Positions 9,110 to 21,473 of a stretch of 64,000 nucleotides of DNA are shown one piece after another. Under the pieces are notes generated by a model. That model worked only from the letters and a program-made list of their open reading frames with translations, was not told where the DNA came from and searched no databases. Within the stretch, counting starts at the first letter, position 1. The number at the start of each line of letters is the position of its first letter. Source of the stretch: Planctomycetota bacterium (GTDB lineage: Bacteria; Planctomycetota; GCA-002687715; DRQF01); the NCBI GenBank assembly GCA_020639295.1, contig JACKGY010000003.1, positions 372,001-436,000 of the forward strand, read 5' to 3'. Position numbers and translations under genes: made by a program.

Positions 9110-9236
9110 CCCGTGAGCTGAAGCGTCAGCTGTGGTTGCGCCGGTCAGGGTCCAAATCCATCCAGGGTGATGGCGATCACGAGTGAAGCGTGTCGCCCCG
9201 CCGAGGGTGCGGACCCCGGGTCAGAAGGGAATCCCC

Positions 9237-12200
9237 ATGCGTTCGATGCTCCTGTCAAGCGTCTCGCTCGCCCTCTTGGTCTTCGCCACCTGGCCGTTCG
9301 GGTCCGGACTCCCCGGCGGGGTGCTGATGAACCAGCCTCCGGTCGTCGCGATCACGGCCGGCGGCGGCGCGGTCCTGCCCGCGACGGCGACGACGCTCGC
9401 CATGGCCGCGACCGCCAGCGACGACGGCCTGCCGCTCGGCTCGAGCCTCAGCTACCACTGGTGCAAGGAGAGCGGTCCCGGTCCGGTCGTCTTCGATGAC
9501 CCCCATGCCCTGCAGACCGCCGCGCACTTCGACATCGCCGGCGTCTACAAGATCCGCTTCAGCGCCGACGATGGCGATCAGGAGGGGCACAAGACGGTGA
9601 CCGTCACGGTCAACCAGCCGACCAACCTCCCGGTGGCGGTCCAGGACATCCTGGCCTCGGCTTCCAACCCCGCCCTGGACCCGCTCTTCGCCGATCGCTT
9701 CCTGACCCTGATCCCGAACGCGATCCCCTACAACACGACCGGCGCCGCCTACTACGCCCAGGTCGATCCGCAGAACCAGAAGACGAACTTCGCGAGCTGG
9801 CTCGCGGCGAACAACTTCGGCAGCGGCGGGCAGCCGCTCTACACGGTGATCACCGACGCCCAGGCCGAGTGCTGCAGCGCCGGCGTCTACCTCAACGCCG
9901 GCGATCTCGGCTTCGGCCGGCGGATGGTGATGAGTCGCAGCGGCGACGAGATCGCCTTCTGGGTGACCAACTACATGACGGTGGACGGTGCGATCGCCGA
10001 GGATCCCTCCGAGCTGATCCTCACCGTCTGCATGGAGTACACCTCGACACCCGGCATCAACGGCGGCCTGCCCTACATCAAGTACTTCATGTTCGATGCC
10101 AACGGTACCCGGGTCACCGACATCGACTTCGACGGGCGCGGTTTCAAGCCGGTTCCGCAGGCCTGCGCCGCCTGCCATGGCGGCAGCTATTCCAACGGCG
10201 GTGGCATCCCCGCCGGCGGCAACATGAACGCCGTCTTCCTGCCCTTCGACGTGGCGAACTACGACTTCTCCTGCCAGGACGGGTTCGAGTTGGAGGACCA
10301 GGAACTCGCCTTCAAGCAGATGAACGAGGCGATCCTCAGCACCAATCCGCCGCTCGCCATCCGCGAGCTGATCGAGGGCTGGTACGGCGGTTTCGGCCTC
10401 CCCGACGACAACCAGAACACCCGCTTCGTGCCTCCCGGCTGGGCCAGCGATCCGGAGCTCTACCGCGCGGTCGTGGCCAAGTCCTGTCGCATGTGCCACA
10501 TGGGGCGCAGCAGTCCGACCCTCGACTTCAACGCCGCCGCGGACTTCACGGCCCAGCAGGGCAAGATCTCGGGCCCCCTGCTCTTCGGTCCCTCGCCTTC
10601 CGGCTTCCGGATGCCCCATGCGGAGCGCACCTTCGAGCGCTTCTGGTTGTCGACCTCGCCCCAGCAGCCGATGCTCCTGGCCTCGGCCTTCCAGAACGGC
10701 GTCTACGTCGGCCTCGGCGATCCCGCCACCCGGCTCTACGTCGATGCGGCAGCCGCCGGCGCCAACGACGGCTCCAGCTGGGCGGATGCGCTGACCAGCC
10801 TGTCGGCGGCGTTGGCCCAGGCCGGGCTGCCGAACTCGGGCATCACCGAGATCTTCGTCGCCGCCGGGACCTACCGTCCCGACGGTAGCGGGCTGGCCGA
10901 CCCACGGACGGCCACCTTCGCCATCCCGAGCGGCGTCAGCCTCTACGGCGGCTTCAGCTCCGGTCAGCTCCTGATCGAGGACCGCGATCTGCTCGCCAAC
11001 GAGACCATCCTCAGCGGCGATCTCGCCGGCGACGACGGGAGCGGTGGCAGCAACGTCGAGAACGCCCACCACGTCGTCACCATGAACCAGTGCGCGGCCT
11101 CGACCCGGCTCGACGGGGTCACCATCCTGGCCGGCAACGCCAGTGGCGCCGCCGATCCGCGGGGCGCGGGCATCCTGGTGTCCGGCGGCAGTCCCTTGCT
11201 CAGCCGGCTCCAGATCGAGGGCAATGTCGCCCCTCAGGGGGGTGGTATCCTGGCCTCGGCCACCGGCGCCCGATTGGTCAACGTCGGGCTCTACGGCAAC
11301 GACGGCATGGTCGCGGGCGGCGGCATCCTCTCGGTGGGCGGTTCGGTCCTGCGGCTCGACAACTGCGTGCTGAGCTACAACCTCGCCGAATCCATGGGCG
11401 GCACCGGCGGCGGCCTCTACGCCATCGGCGGCCAGGTCGACGTGGTCAACAGCACCTTCTATCGCAATTACGCCGATCAGATGGGCGCCGGCCTCGAACT
11501 GGCCTCGGCGGCGCAGGTCACGGTCGGCAACACCATCTTCTGGCACAACTGCACCAACAACGTGGTCGACGAGGACGCCCAGATCTTCCTCGATGCGGCG
11601 CTCGGCAGCCCGAGCCTGCAGCTCGATTACTGCCTCGTCGACGGACTCACCGGGGCGCTCGGCGGCACGGCCAATTCCGCGGCCGACCCGCTGTTCATCA
11701 ATCCGAACGGCAACGACGGCCTGGTCGGTACCCGCGACGACGACATGCGCCTTCAGGAGGGTTCGCCGGCGGTCGATGCCGGCAACAACGACCTGGTGCG
11801 CGCCGACGTCGCCGACATCGACTACGACGGCCTGATCGGCGAGCGGCTGGGTCGGGACTTCCAGGGCCTCAAGCGTTTCTTCGACGCCAATGCCACGGCG
11901 GACACCGGTAACGGCTCGGCGCCGGTCGTCGACATCGGTGCGATCGAGCGCAACGACGGTTCGCTGCTCGCCTGCGGCGCCGGCAACATCCGGGTCGGCG
12001 TCGACGGGCCGCACGACGTGGTCATGGTGAACGGCAGCTCCGGAGGCAGCTCGCGTCTGGTCTACGTCGCCACCGGCCAGAGCCTGACCATCGCGATCGA
12101 CCAGCCGCCGGCCCAGCCCTTCGCGCCCTTCGCGCTCTTCCTCTCATTCGGCATCCCGGGACCGGACGACGTCTTCGCGCTGCCCTTCGGGCTCGGCGAC

Positions 12201-13358
12201 ATGTGCTTCATCCCGGCGCCGCTCAAGGCCTTCAACGACGGCGACTTCGTCCTCGCCGACAGCCTCGGGCTCGGCTATCCCACTGCCACCGGGGCCACCC
12301 TGGCGCCCTGGTCCGTGACCGTGCCGATGCTCGATCCCACCGAGGGTGACTTCGTCATCCAGGGTCTGGTCTGGGACGACACCAAGGCGATCCCGCTGTC
12401 GGTGACCAACGCCGTGCTGGTGAGCGTCCGGACCGATCCGCCGGTCAACTTCCCGCCGATCGCGGTGGTCGCCGATGCCAATGTCGGCGCCTTCACCAAC
12501 GGGGCGGTCACCCTCGACGGCAGCGGCTCCTACGATCCGGAAGGCGAGGCCCTCGGCTACTCCTGGACCCAGACCGGCGGCACCGCGGTGGTGCTGAACA
12601 ACGCGAACGCCGCGGTGGCGAGCTTCACCGCGCCGGCCGCCGCCGACGTCCTGACCTTCGAACTGGTGGTCAACGACGGCGCCCAGGACAGCATCGCCGG
12701 ACAGGTGGTGGTGACGGTCGTGTCGGACACGCCGATCGCGAACGCCGGCAACAACCAGACCGTCATCACCAACGCGGCGGTGGCGCTCGACGGCAGCCTG
12801 TCGGCCGACCCGCAGGGCACGCCGGTGACCTATGCCTGGACCCAGATCGGTGGCACGGCGGTCGCGCTCGCCGGTGCCAACACGGTGTCGCCGAGCTTCA
12901 CGGCTCCGGCCCTCCACGACGTCCTGACCTTCCAGCTGATCGTCAGTGACGGGACCAACTTCAGCAGTCCGGACACCGTCACCGTGACCGTCCTGACCTC
13001 CTTCGCCAACGACGTCGTGCCGGTGTTCAGCACCAGCTACAACGGACCTCCTTTCGGCGCGGCGGTCCGCTGCATCGACTGCCATTCCAACGGCGGCGCC
13101 TTCTCGGGTGGTTCTCCGGCCGGTGGCCTCAATCTCTCGACCTCCGAGCTGTCCGTGGGACTGGTGCGCCTCGGCGTGCTCCTGCGGGTCAACAACGGCA
13201 CGCCGACCCAGAGCGCCATCCTGCGCTATCCGCTGTACACTGCCGCGGGTGGCATCTCGATGGGTGGCCTCACCAACGGTGGCCTGCTCCCGGACACCAA
13301 CGACTCCGGATACGTGCGGATCCTGAACTGGATCCTCGATGGAACGCCAAACAACTGA
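9237..13358 (+). CDS. Large secreted c-type cytochrome/beta-helix/PKD multidomain protein
   Basis: A 1,373-residue exported protein. The start was chosen at MRSMLLSS, with AAGGGA 6 nt upstream and a signal peptide directly after it. Order of parts: signal peptide; PKD/cadherin-like domain (about 30-130); a region with haem sites CAACHGG (about 309) and CRMCHM (about 417); a DUF1565-like parallel beta-helix segment beginning YVDAAAAGANDGSSW (about 500-900) with many short Gly/Asn repeats; two tandem PKD/REJ-like domains of about 90 residues (about 1075-1260); and a C-terminal haem site, CIDCHS (about 1279), in a planctomycete-type cytochrome region ending in SGYVRILNWILDG. The likely role is surface or periplasmic electron transfer combined with polymer or cell-surface binding; the exact function is unknown. 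It overlaps the next in-frame-downstream ATG region and is probably co-transcribed with the redoxin lipoprotein and kinase. Confidence 0.85.
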   Translation: MRSMLLSSVSLALLVFATWPFGSGLPGGVLMNQPPVVAITAGGGAVLPATATTLAMAATASDDGLPLGSSLSYHWCKESGPGPVVFDDPHALQTAAHFDIAGVYKIRFSADDGDQEGHKTVTVTVNQPTNLPVAVQDILASASNPALDPLFADRFLTLIPNAIPYNTTGAAYYAQVDPQNQKTNFASWLAANNFGSGGQPLYTVITDAQAECCSAGVYLNAGDLGFGRRMVMSRSGDEIAFWVTNYMTVDGAIAEDPSELILTVCMEYTSTPGINGGLPYIKYFMFDANGTRVTDIDFDGRGFKPVPQACAACHGGSYSNGGGIPAGGNMNAVFLPFDVANYDFSCQDGFELEDQELAFKQMNEAILSTNPPLAIRELIEGWYGGFGLPDDNQNTRFVPPGWASDPELYRAVVAKSCRMCHMGRSSPTLDFNAAADFTAQQGKISGPLLFGPSPSGFRMPHAERTFERFWLSTSPQQPMLLASAFQNGVYVGLGDPATRLYVDAAAAGANDGSSWADALTSLSAALAQAGLPNSGITEIFVAAGTYRPDGSGLADPRTATFAIPSGVSLYGGFSSGQLLIEDRDLLANETILSGDLAGDDGSGGSNVENAHHVVTMNQCAASTRLDGVTILAGNASGAADPRGAGILVSGGSPLLSRLQIEGNVAPQGGGILASATGARLVNVGLYGNDGMVAGGGILSVGGSVLRLDNCVLSYNLAESMGGTGGGLYAIGGQVDVVNSTFYRNYADQMGAGLELASAAQVTVGNTIFWHNCTNNVVDEDAQIFLDAALGSPSLQLDYCLVDGLTGALGGTANSAADPLFINPNGNDGLVGTRDDDMRLQEGSPAVDAGNNDLVRADVADIDYDGLIGERLGRDFQGLKRFFDANATADTGNGSAPVVDIGAIERNDGSLLACGAGNIRVGVDGPHDVVMVNGSSGGSSRLVYVATGQSLTIAIDQPPAQPFAPFALFLSFGIPGPDDVFALPFGLGDMCFIPAPLKAFNDGDFVLADSLGLGYPTATGATLAPWSVTVPMLDPTEGDFVIQGLVWDDTKAIPLSVTNAVLVSVRTDPPVNFPPIAVVADANVGAFTNGAVTLDGSGSYDPEGEALGYSWTQTGGTAVVLNNANAAVASFTAPAAADVLTFELVVNDGAQDSIAGQVVVTVVSDTPIANAGNNQTVITNAAVALDGSLSADPQGTPVTYAWTQIGGTAVALAGANTVSPSFTAPALHDVLTFQLIVSDGTNFSSPDTVTVTVLTSFANDVVPVFSTSYNGPPFGAAVRCIDCHSNGGAFSGGSPAGGLNLSTSELSVGLVRLGVLLRVNNGTPTQSAILRYPLYTAAGGISMGGLTNGGLLPDTNDSGYVRILNWILDGTPNN

Positions 13359-13387
13359 TGCGAACGACCCGGCAAGAAAGGGCAATG

Positions 13388-14203
13388 ATGGACATGATCA
13401 GCAAGCTGAAAGGTATCGGCCTCGTCCTGGCGGCGACTCTCGTGGTGACGGCCTGCGAGAGCAGCTCCGGCGGTCGGTCGCGCAGCGTCATCGACATGAC
13501 CTGGCGCGGGGATTCCGGCTACAGCGCCCGCTACGAGCGCAGCCGGGATCGCTATCGCGACGCGGTCCAGCAGATCCGCAACTACGATCGCGACTACTAC
13601 GAGAGCCGGGTGCATACCACCGACGCCCAGGGCAACGCCGTGGCGCCGGTCGACCAGATCGAGTTCCTCTCGGACGTCCAGGCGAACGTGGCCAATGACC
13701 GGATCACCACCGCGGGCGTGAAGGGCAAGACCGAGAACAAGTCGGGGGCGGTCTTCATCGATTCGGACGGCAACAAGGTCGGTCTCGACGACTTCCGTGG
13801 GCAGCCCGTGGTCCTGGTCTTCACCCGGGGCTTCCCCGGCTACATCTGCCCGATGTGCACCACCTACACCGCGCAGATCACCAAGCGCTTCGACGAGTTC
13901 GCCGCCACCGGCGCCAAGCTCCTGCTGGTCTTCCCGGGCGAGAGCAGCCAGGTCGACGACTTCATCGCCGCCGCTCGGGACATCGCCGGGTCCAAGCAGC
14001 CGCTTCCCTTCCCGGTTCTGCTCGATCCGGACCTGAAGGCGGTTCAGTCCTTCAACATCCGAGCCGATCTATCACTGCCGGCTACGTACATCTTCGATGC
14101 CCAGGGCAAGATGCGTTGGGGCTACGTCGGGGAGAAGCCGCACGAGCGTCCCGACGTGGACGTCATCCTGCGCGAACTGAAGAACCTCTCCAGGGGGAAC
14201 TGA
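13388..14203 (+). CDS. Peroxiredoxin/AhpC-TSA-like lipoprotein
   Basis: Predicted lipoprotein of 271 residues. The signal VLAATLVVTAC provides a lipobox cysteine about 21 residues in. A linker of about 90 residues is followed by a thioredoxin-fold redoxin domain (VVLVFTRGFPGYICPMC, FPVLLDPDLKAV, PATYIFDAQGKMRWGYVG). The CPMC pair supplies a redox-active CXXC. It would act at the outer face of a membrane, possibly maintaining cysteines or haem sites of the neighbouring cytochrome protein; this is inference from the 29-nt spacing. Three close ATGs (13385, 13388, 13394) make the exact start uncertain. Confidence 0.82.
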   Translation: MDMISKLKGIGLVLAATLVVTACESSSGGRSRSVIDMTWRGDSGYSARYERSRDRYRDAVQQIRNYDRDYYESRVHTTDAQGNAVAPVDQIEFLSDVQANVANDRITTAGVKGKTENKSGAVFIDSDGNKVGLDDFRGQPVVLVFTRGFPGYICPMCTTYTAQITKRFDEFAATGAKLLLVFPGESSQVDDFIAAARDIAGSKQPLPFPVLLDPDLKAVQSFNIRADLSLPATYIFDAQGKMRWGYVGEKPHERPDVDVILRELKNLSRGN

Positions 14204-14207
14204 TCTC

Positions 14208-17333
<3,126 letters not shown>

Positions 17334-17411
17334 GGGCTCTCGATACGAACCGGAGGCCGCGCCTGGACGACGTGAGGCCGACACCGGTCACCGGACCTCG
17401 CGTCTTCGGGC

Positions 17412-18497
17412 TCAGGGGTCGCGGTCGAGGTCGAACTCGAACCAGCTCGGGCCGGCCGGGTGCCGCCAGCGCGGTTCGGTCGTCGCGGGGGCGGGCCGGG
17501 CGAAATCGGCGCCGATGCGGAACCGATGGGCGCCGAGGACCTCGTAGCCGTAGGGCTGGCCGCTCTGGGGATCGTGGATGATCAGCGCCCGATCGAGGGT
17601 GAGGTCGCGGAGTTCCTCGAGGCTCGCGGGCAGGGGGCGTCCCGGCGCGCTCCCGGTCTCCCGGGGGTCGCGCGAGCGGAGGTGGTGAAGGCTCAGCTCG
17701 CGGCGGATCGACTGGAGATGATCGAGCCTGATCTGGTCGAGCCGGCGTTCCCGTGCGCTGGCCGGCGAGCCGAGCATGCCGAAACCCCAGCAGGTGGTCG
17801 CGACCGCGAAGCCCAGCGCGACGCCGAGGAAGACCCGGCGGAGGCGCCGGGCCTCGGGCGCGATCGGCGATCGCCGCAGGGCGAGAAGGTGGTAGAGGAA
17901 CATCAAGCCGGCGAAGAGCAGGACCACGAGGACCTGGAGAATGAAGCGGAGCTCGATCTCGCCCTCCATCAGCTCGACCAGGAGGACGATCAGGTCGACG
18001 GCGATGGTGATGGCGGTGACCAGGAGCGTGAGGTTGCCGAGCCAGCGCCTCGGCCCCGAGAAGGCGCGTTCCGGTTGCGCCTCGAAGCGGCGCTGCACGA
18101 CCCGTCCGGTCCAGAGGAAGAGGGGGAAGGTCACGAGCAGCCAGGCCAAGGACCAGCGCAGGCTGCTGCGCTGATAGTCCACCCGCCATTCGTCCTGGAT
18201 CGCGCCGAGGTCGGGCAGCAGGCGCTCGATTCCGACCGAGATGACCGCGATGGCGGCGACGACCGCGGCGTAGAGGGTCATGGTCGCGAGCAGTTGCAGC
18301 ACCGCGTCGCGGGCATTGCCGCTGTCCGGCGGCGCCGGGATCGGCATCTCGAGGCTCGTCTTGGCCAGGGCCTCGACGATGGCCTTCTCCTTCCAGCCGG
18401 TGGAGAGGAGCAGCATGCGGATGGTCGCGTGATCCATGCCCTTCGAGCGGGCATGTTCGATGAAGGCGTCGATGTCGTGGGAACGGTCGGGACTCAT
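17412..18497 (-). CDS. DUF5671-like five-helix membrane protein
   Basis: A 361-residue integral membrane protein. The N-terminus (about 1-50: HDIDAFIEHARSKGMDHATI, then GWKEKAIVEAL) is a small helical UBA-like segment often found before DUF5671-type membrane regions. Five hydrophobic helices follow (about 65-90, 113-135, 150-175, 185-208 and 225-247), then a hydrophilic C-terminal domain of about 110 residues containing LEELRDLTLDRALIIHDPQSGQPYGY, which looks like a small folded domain. Function unknown. It is convergent with the kinase gene. Confidence 0.75.
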   Translation of the reverse strand: MSPDRSHDIDAFIEHARSKGMDHATIRMLLLSTGWKEKAIVEALAKTSLEMPIPAPPDSGNARDAVLQLLATMTLYAAVVAAIAVISVGIERLLPDLGAIQDEWRVDYQRSSLRWSLAWLLVTFPLFLWTGRVVQRRFEAQPERAFSGPRRWLGNLTLLVTAITIAVDLIVLLVELMEGEIELRFILQVLVVLLFAGLMFLYHLLALRRSPIAPEARRLRRVFLGVALGFAVATTCWGFGMLGSPASARERRLDQIRLDHLQSIRRELSLHHLRSRDPRETGSAPGRPLPASLEELRDLTLDRALIIHDPQSGQPYGYEVLGAHRFRIGADFARPAPATTEPRWRHPAGPSWFEFDLDRDP

Positions 18498-18624
18498 GGC
18501 CTGGCTCCTCGAGATGGCTCCAGTCTATGCCATGGGCTCCGTCAGGCGCCGACCTTGCCGCTACCTGAGACGATAGGCCGCGCTGATCGGAGGATCGGCG
18601 CGGCCCGGCGGCTGGCGATCGGTA

Positions 18625-20055
18625 TCAGAAGGCGAGTTCGACGAAGGCGCTGATCCGGATCGCGTCGCCGTCGTCGCGAGAGACGTACTGGGTCTTCCAG
18701 AACATGCCGTCGATGCCGCTGCGGAGGCCATCGCCCCAGTCGAAACGCGTCGCCACGTAGAGGGTCCAGTTCGAGGCGCGCGCCGCGATCTCGAGGTCGT
18801 CCTCGTCCGGATTGTCGATCGAACCGCCCACGGCGATCGAGAACAGGTCGGTCGCCTGCCACTGCAGTTCGGCCCAGCCGCCCTTGCTGTCGATCTCCTT
18901 GCCGAGCGTGACGTTGATCGACTGCGAGATGCCGCCCCGGAAATCACCGAGCGCCTGGCCCATGAAGGCCTCGCCGCGCAGCTCGAGCCCGGTGAGGATC
19001 GGGATGCGGAAGTCGATGGCGATCAGCCAGGTCGTGAAGTGGTCCTCGTCGATGAACTTGGTGTCGGTCTCCAGCCGGGCCCAGGCGAAGGAGGCGCCGA
19101 GCTGGATGCGCGCGTCGTCGACCCAGGAGTCGAAGGAGACGCTCGCGGCCACCTGGATGTTGGGCTGGCCGGAATCGAAGCCGTCGCGTTCGGTGGAGAG
19201 GAAGGTGCCGAAGCCGACGTCGTAGTCGCGGTTGTCGATGGCGCCGGTCAGGCCGAGCGAGACGCCGAAGCTGTACTCGACGCTCTCGCGCGAACCACCC
19301 TGATAGAAGAACTGCGCCTGCGGCCGGCGGTCGCCGAGGTTGCCGGTGTCCCAGAGGTGACGCTGGTTGTCGACGATCGGGTCGAGCGGCGCGATCAGGT
19401 CCCAGTCCTGGCCGAAGCGCAGGCTGAAGCCGTTGCCGAGATCGAGATCGATCCAGGCGAAGAGCAGCCGGACGCCGGCGACGCTCTCCGATTCGCCGTT
19501 GTCGAAGCTGGCGAAGTCGAACTCGAGCTTGCCGCGCACGTGGGCGCCCATGATGTCGCCGAGATCGGTGTTCAGGCCGATGGTCGAGCGGCGGACGTCC
19601 ATGACGAACTGATCGTCGTCGTCCTCGGCGACGATGTCGTCCTCCGAGCGCACCCACTGGGGATCGACCGTGCGATTGAAGCGCGAGTCGCTGTAGGCCG
19701 CCTCCCAACGCAGCGTGCCGTAGAACTGGAGGGCGAAGCCGGAGCGGCTGATGCTGCCGCCGCCGCCGTAGCCGCCCCGGCCGAGGTCGTCGAAGTTCTG
19801 GCCGAGCTGCTCGATCAGCAGGTCGAACTTGCGCTGGTTGAAGTCGTCGGCGGCGCCGAGCCGTTGCTCCAGCGTGGCGTTGCGCATCTCGGCCTGCTGG
19901 AGTCGCTGCATGATCCGGCTGTTCTGGTCCTGCAGCTGCCGGTTCTGGTCCTCGAGCTTCTGCAGACGGTCCTCGACGCTCTGGGCGACGAGCGCGGAGC
20001 TGAGAAGGAGGATCAGCATCACGGACGTGGCGGCTTGCGTGCGGAGTCGCGACAT
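18625..20055 (-). CDS. Outer-membrane porin-like beta-barrel with N-terminal coiled coil
   Basis: A 476-residue exported protein: signal peptide ending at ALVAQ, a heptad-rich coiled coil (about 26-65, QKLEDQNRQLQDQ), a Gly-rich linker, then alternating amphipathic strands (FYGTLRWEAAYSD, LRFGQDWDLIAPLD) to a terminal Phe in FVELAF, the usual signature for insertion into the outer membrane. Coiled coil plus barrel resembles DcaP-like or OprP-like trimeric porins. The substrate is unknown. It is divergent from the RNA methyltransferase gene and monocistronic. Confidence 0.82.
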   Translation of the reverse strand: MSRLRTQAATSVMLILLLSSALVAQSVEDRLQKLEDQNRQLQDQNSRIMQRLQQAEMRNATLEQRLGAADDFNQRKFDLLIEQLGQNFDDLGRGGYGGGGSISRSGFALQFYGTLRWEAAYSDSRFNRTVDPQWVRSEDDIVAEDDDDQFVMDVRRSTIGLNTDLGDIMGAHVRGKLEFDFASFDNGESESVAGVRLLFAWIDLDLGNGFSLRFGQDWDLIAPLDPIVDNQRHLWDTGNLGDRRPQAQFFYQGGSRESVEYSFGVSLGLTGAIDNRDYDVGFGTFLSTERDGFDSGQPNIQVAASVSFDSWVDDARIQLGASFAWARLETDTKFIDEDHFTTWLIAIDFRIPILTGLELRGEAFMGQALGDFRGGISQSINVTLGKEIDSKGGWAELQWQATDLFSIAVGGSIDNPDEDDLEIAARASNWTLYVATRFDWGDGLRSGIDGMFWKTQYVSRDDGDAIRISAFVELAF

Positions 20056-20161
20056 CGATAGTTCCCTTTCCAGGTGACGGCTCGTCGCAGCCTAATCGCG
20101 GATCCCGCGGGCGTCAACAAGCGGCGCCGGCACAATGGCTTGCGTCGCCCGGGGCCGGTCG

Positions 20162-20190
20162 TTGGCCCGGACCGGTCGGGGCGCTATCCT
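20162..20190 (+). promoter_or_regulatory. Promoter giving a probable leaderless transcript for the RNA methyltransferase
   Basis: TTGGCC (20162-20167), exactly 17 bp, then TATCCT (20185-20190). The ATG at 20199 is 8 bp after the -10, about where transcription should begin, so the message may have no 5' leader. No Shine-Dalgarno sequence is visible before the ATG. Confidence 0.5.
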
Positions 20191-20198
20191 GCGCGGCC

Positions 20199-21473
20199 AT
20201 GGCGCGACGACGAAAAGAGAAGAAGCCCCAGGGTGCCGCCGCCCGGACCCTGGCCGAGGCGCGCGACGCCGGCCGGAGCCTCCAGGCCTGGCCCTGCGGA
20301 GTCCAGGATGCCTGCGGCGGCTGCAGCTTCCAGGAACTGACCTACGCCGAGGAGCTGGACTTCAAGCGCCGGCTCGTGGTCGAGGCCTTCCGGGCCCAAG
20401 GCTTCGAGGGCCTCCTGGTCCCGCGTCCGGTCGCCGCGCCGCGGATCTACGGCTACCGAAACCACATGGAGTTCTCCTTCTCGTCCCGCCGCTGGCTCAC
20501 GCGCGCCGAGATCGAGAGCGGGACCGAGTTCGCGCGTGACTTCGCGCTCGGCCTCCACGCTCCTGGCGGCTTCGGCCGGGTCATCGACCTCGAGCGCTGC
20601 GATCTTCAGGCCCCGGCGATGAACCGCCTCTTCCAGGCCCTGCGGGAGCTGATCAGGGCCTCGGGGCGACCGGCCTACGATCACCGGGAACATCAGGGCT
20701 TCTGGCGCTTCCTGGTCATCCGCCGCAGCGAGGCGCGCGGCGACATCCTCCTGCACCTGGTCACCCGCGAGCGAGATCGTGACCAGGAAGCCGAACTCCT
20801 CCGTGGCCTCGCCGATCGCGGGCTCCTGCCGGCGACCGTGACCTGGGGAGTCAGCGATTCGGTCGCCGACACCAGCGCCGGGGCGGAGATCGAGGTGATC
20901 CACGGCCCCGGCCACATCGTCGAGGCCCCGCGCGGCCTGGCCTTCCGGATCGGGCCCCGATCCTTCTTCCAGCCCAACAGCCTCACCGCCGGGATCATCT
21001 TCGACCTGGTGGCGGAGATGGCCGGCGAGCTCGATGGCCGCTCCGTTCTGGACCTCTTCTGCGGCGCCGGCACGATCGGGCTCCACCTGGCCGCGCGGGG
21101 GGCGCGCGTGCTCGGCCTCGAGCTGGTCGAGGAGGCGGTCGAACACGCCCGCCGGAACGCCCGCGACAACGACCTCGAGGGTCGGGCCGAGTTCCTGGTC
21201 GCAGATCTCCTGAAGGGGCTGCCGGAGGGTATCGAGCGCCCCGACCTTCTGGTGAGCGACCCGCCTCGCGCCGGGATGCACCCGCGGGCCGTCGATCGGA
21301 TCCTCGAGCTGGCGCCCCGGCGGATCGTCTCGGTGGGCTGCAATCCGAAGACCCAGGCGGTCGATCTCCGCCGTCTCGTCGACGAAGGCGGCTATCGAAT
21401 CAGCCGGATGCAGGCCGTCGACCAGTTCCCGCGGACGCCGCACGTCGAGAATCTGGCGCTCCTCGAGCGCTGA
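20199..21473 (+). CDS. TrmA/RlmD-family RNA (uracil-5-)-methyltransferase
   Basis: SAM-dependent enzyme of 424 residues that methylates C5 of uridine in rRNA or tRNA. The N-terminus has a Cys group (CGVQDACGGC) typical of the [4Fe-4S]-containing RlmD/RlmCD branch; a TRAM domain is not evident. The C-terminal Rossmann domain has SFFQPNS, the SAM loop LDLFCGAGTIGLHLA, SDPPRAGM and the nucleophile loop VSVGCNPKT. The target base cannot be told from sequence. Its stop directly abuts the stop of the convergent hydrolase gene (TGATCA). Confidence 0.9.
   Translation: MARRRKEKKPQGAAARTLAEARDAGRSLQAWPCGVQDACGGCSFQELTYAEELDFKRRLVVEAFRAQGFEGLLVPRPVAAPRIYGYRNHMEFSFSSRRWLTRAEIESGTEFARDFALGLHAPGGFGRVIDLERCDLQAPAMNRLFQALRELIRASGRPAYDHREHQGFWRFLVIRRSEARGDILLHLVTRERDRDQEAELLRGLADRGLLPATVTWGVSDSVADTSAGAEIEVIHGPGHIVEAPRGLAFRIGPRSFFQPNSLTAGIIFDLVAEMAGELDGRSVLDLFCGAGTIGLHLAARGARVLGLELVEEAVEHARRNARDNDLEGRAEFLVADLLKGLPEGIERPDLLVSDPPRAGMHPRAVDRILELAPRRIVSVGCNPKTQAVDLRRLVDEGGYRISRMQAVDQFPRTPHVENLALLER

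Noticed and set aside
9255..12014. 919-codon open frame opposite the cytochrome/beta-helix gene
   Set aside because: Translation is rich in Val/Asp/Gly without domains; the plus frame has signal peptide, haem sites and PKD domains.
17334..17411. Terminator between the kinase and DUF5671 genes
   Set aside because: Only a short CCGGT-C-ACCGG repeat and no T-tract; not convincing.
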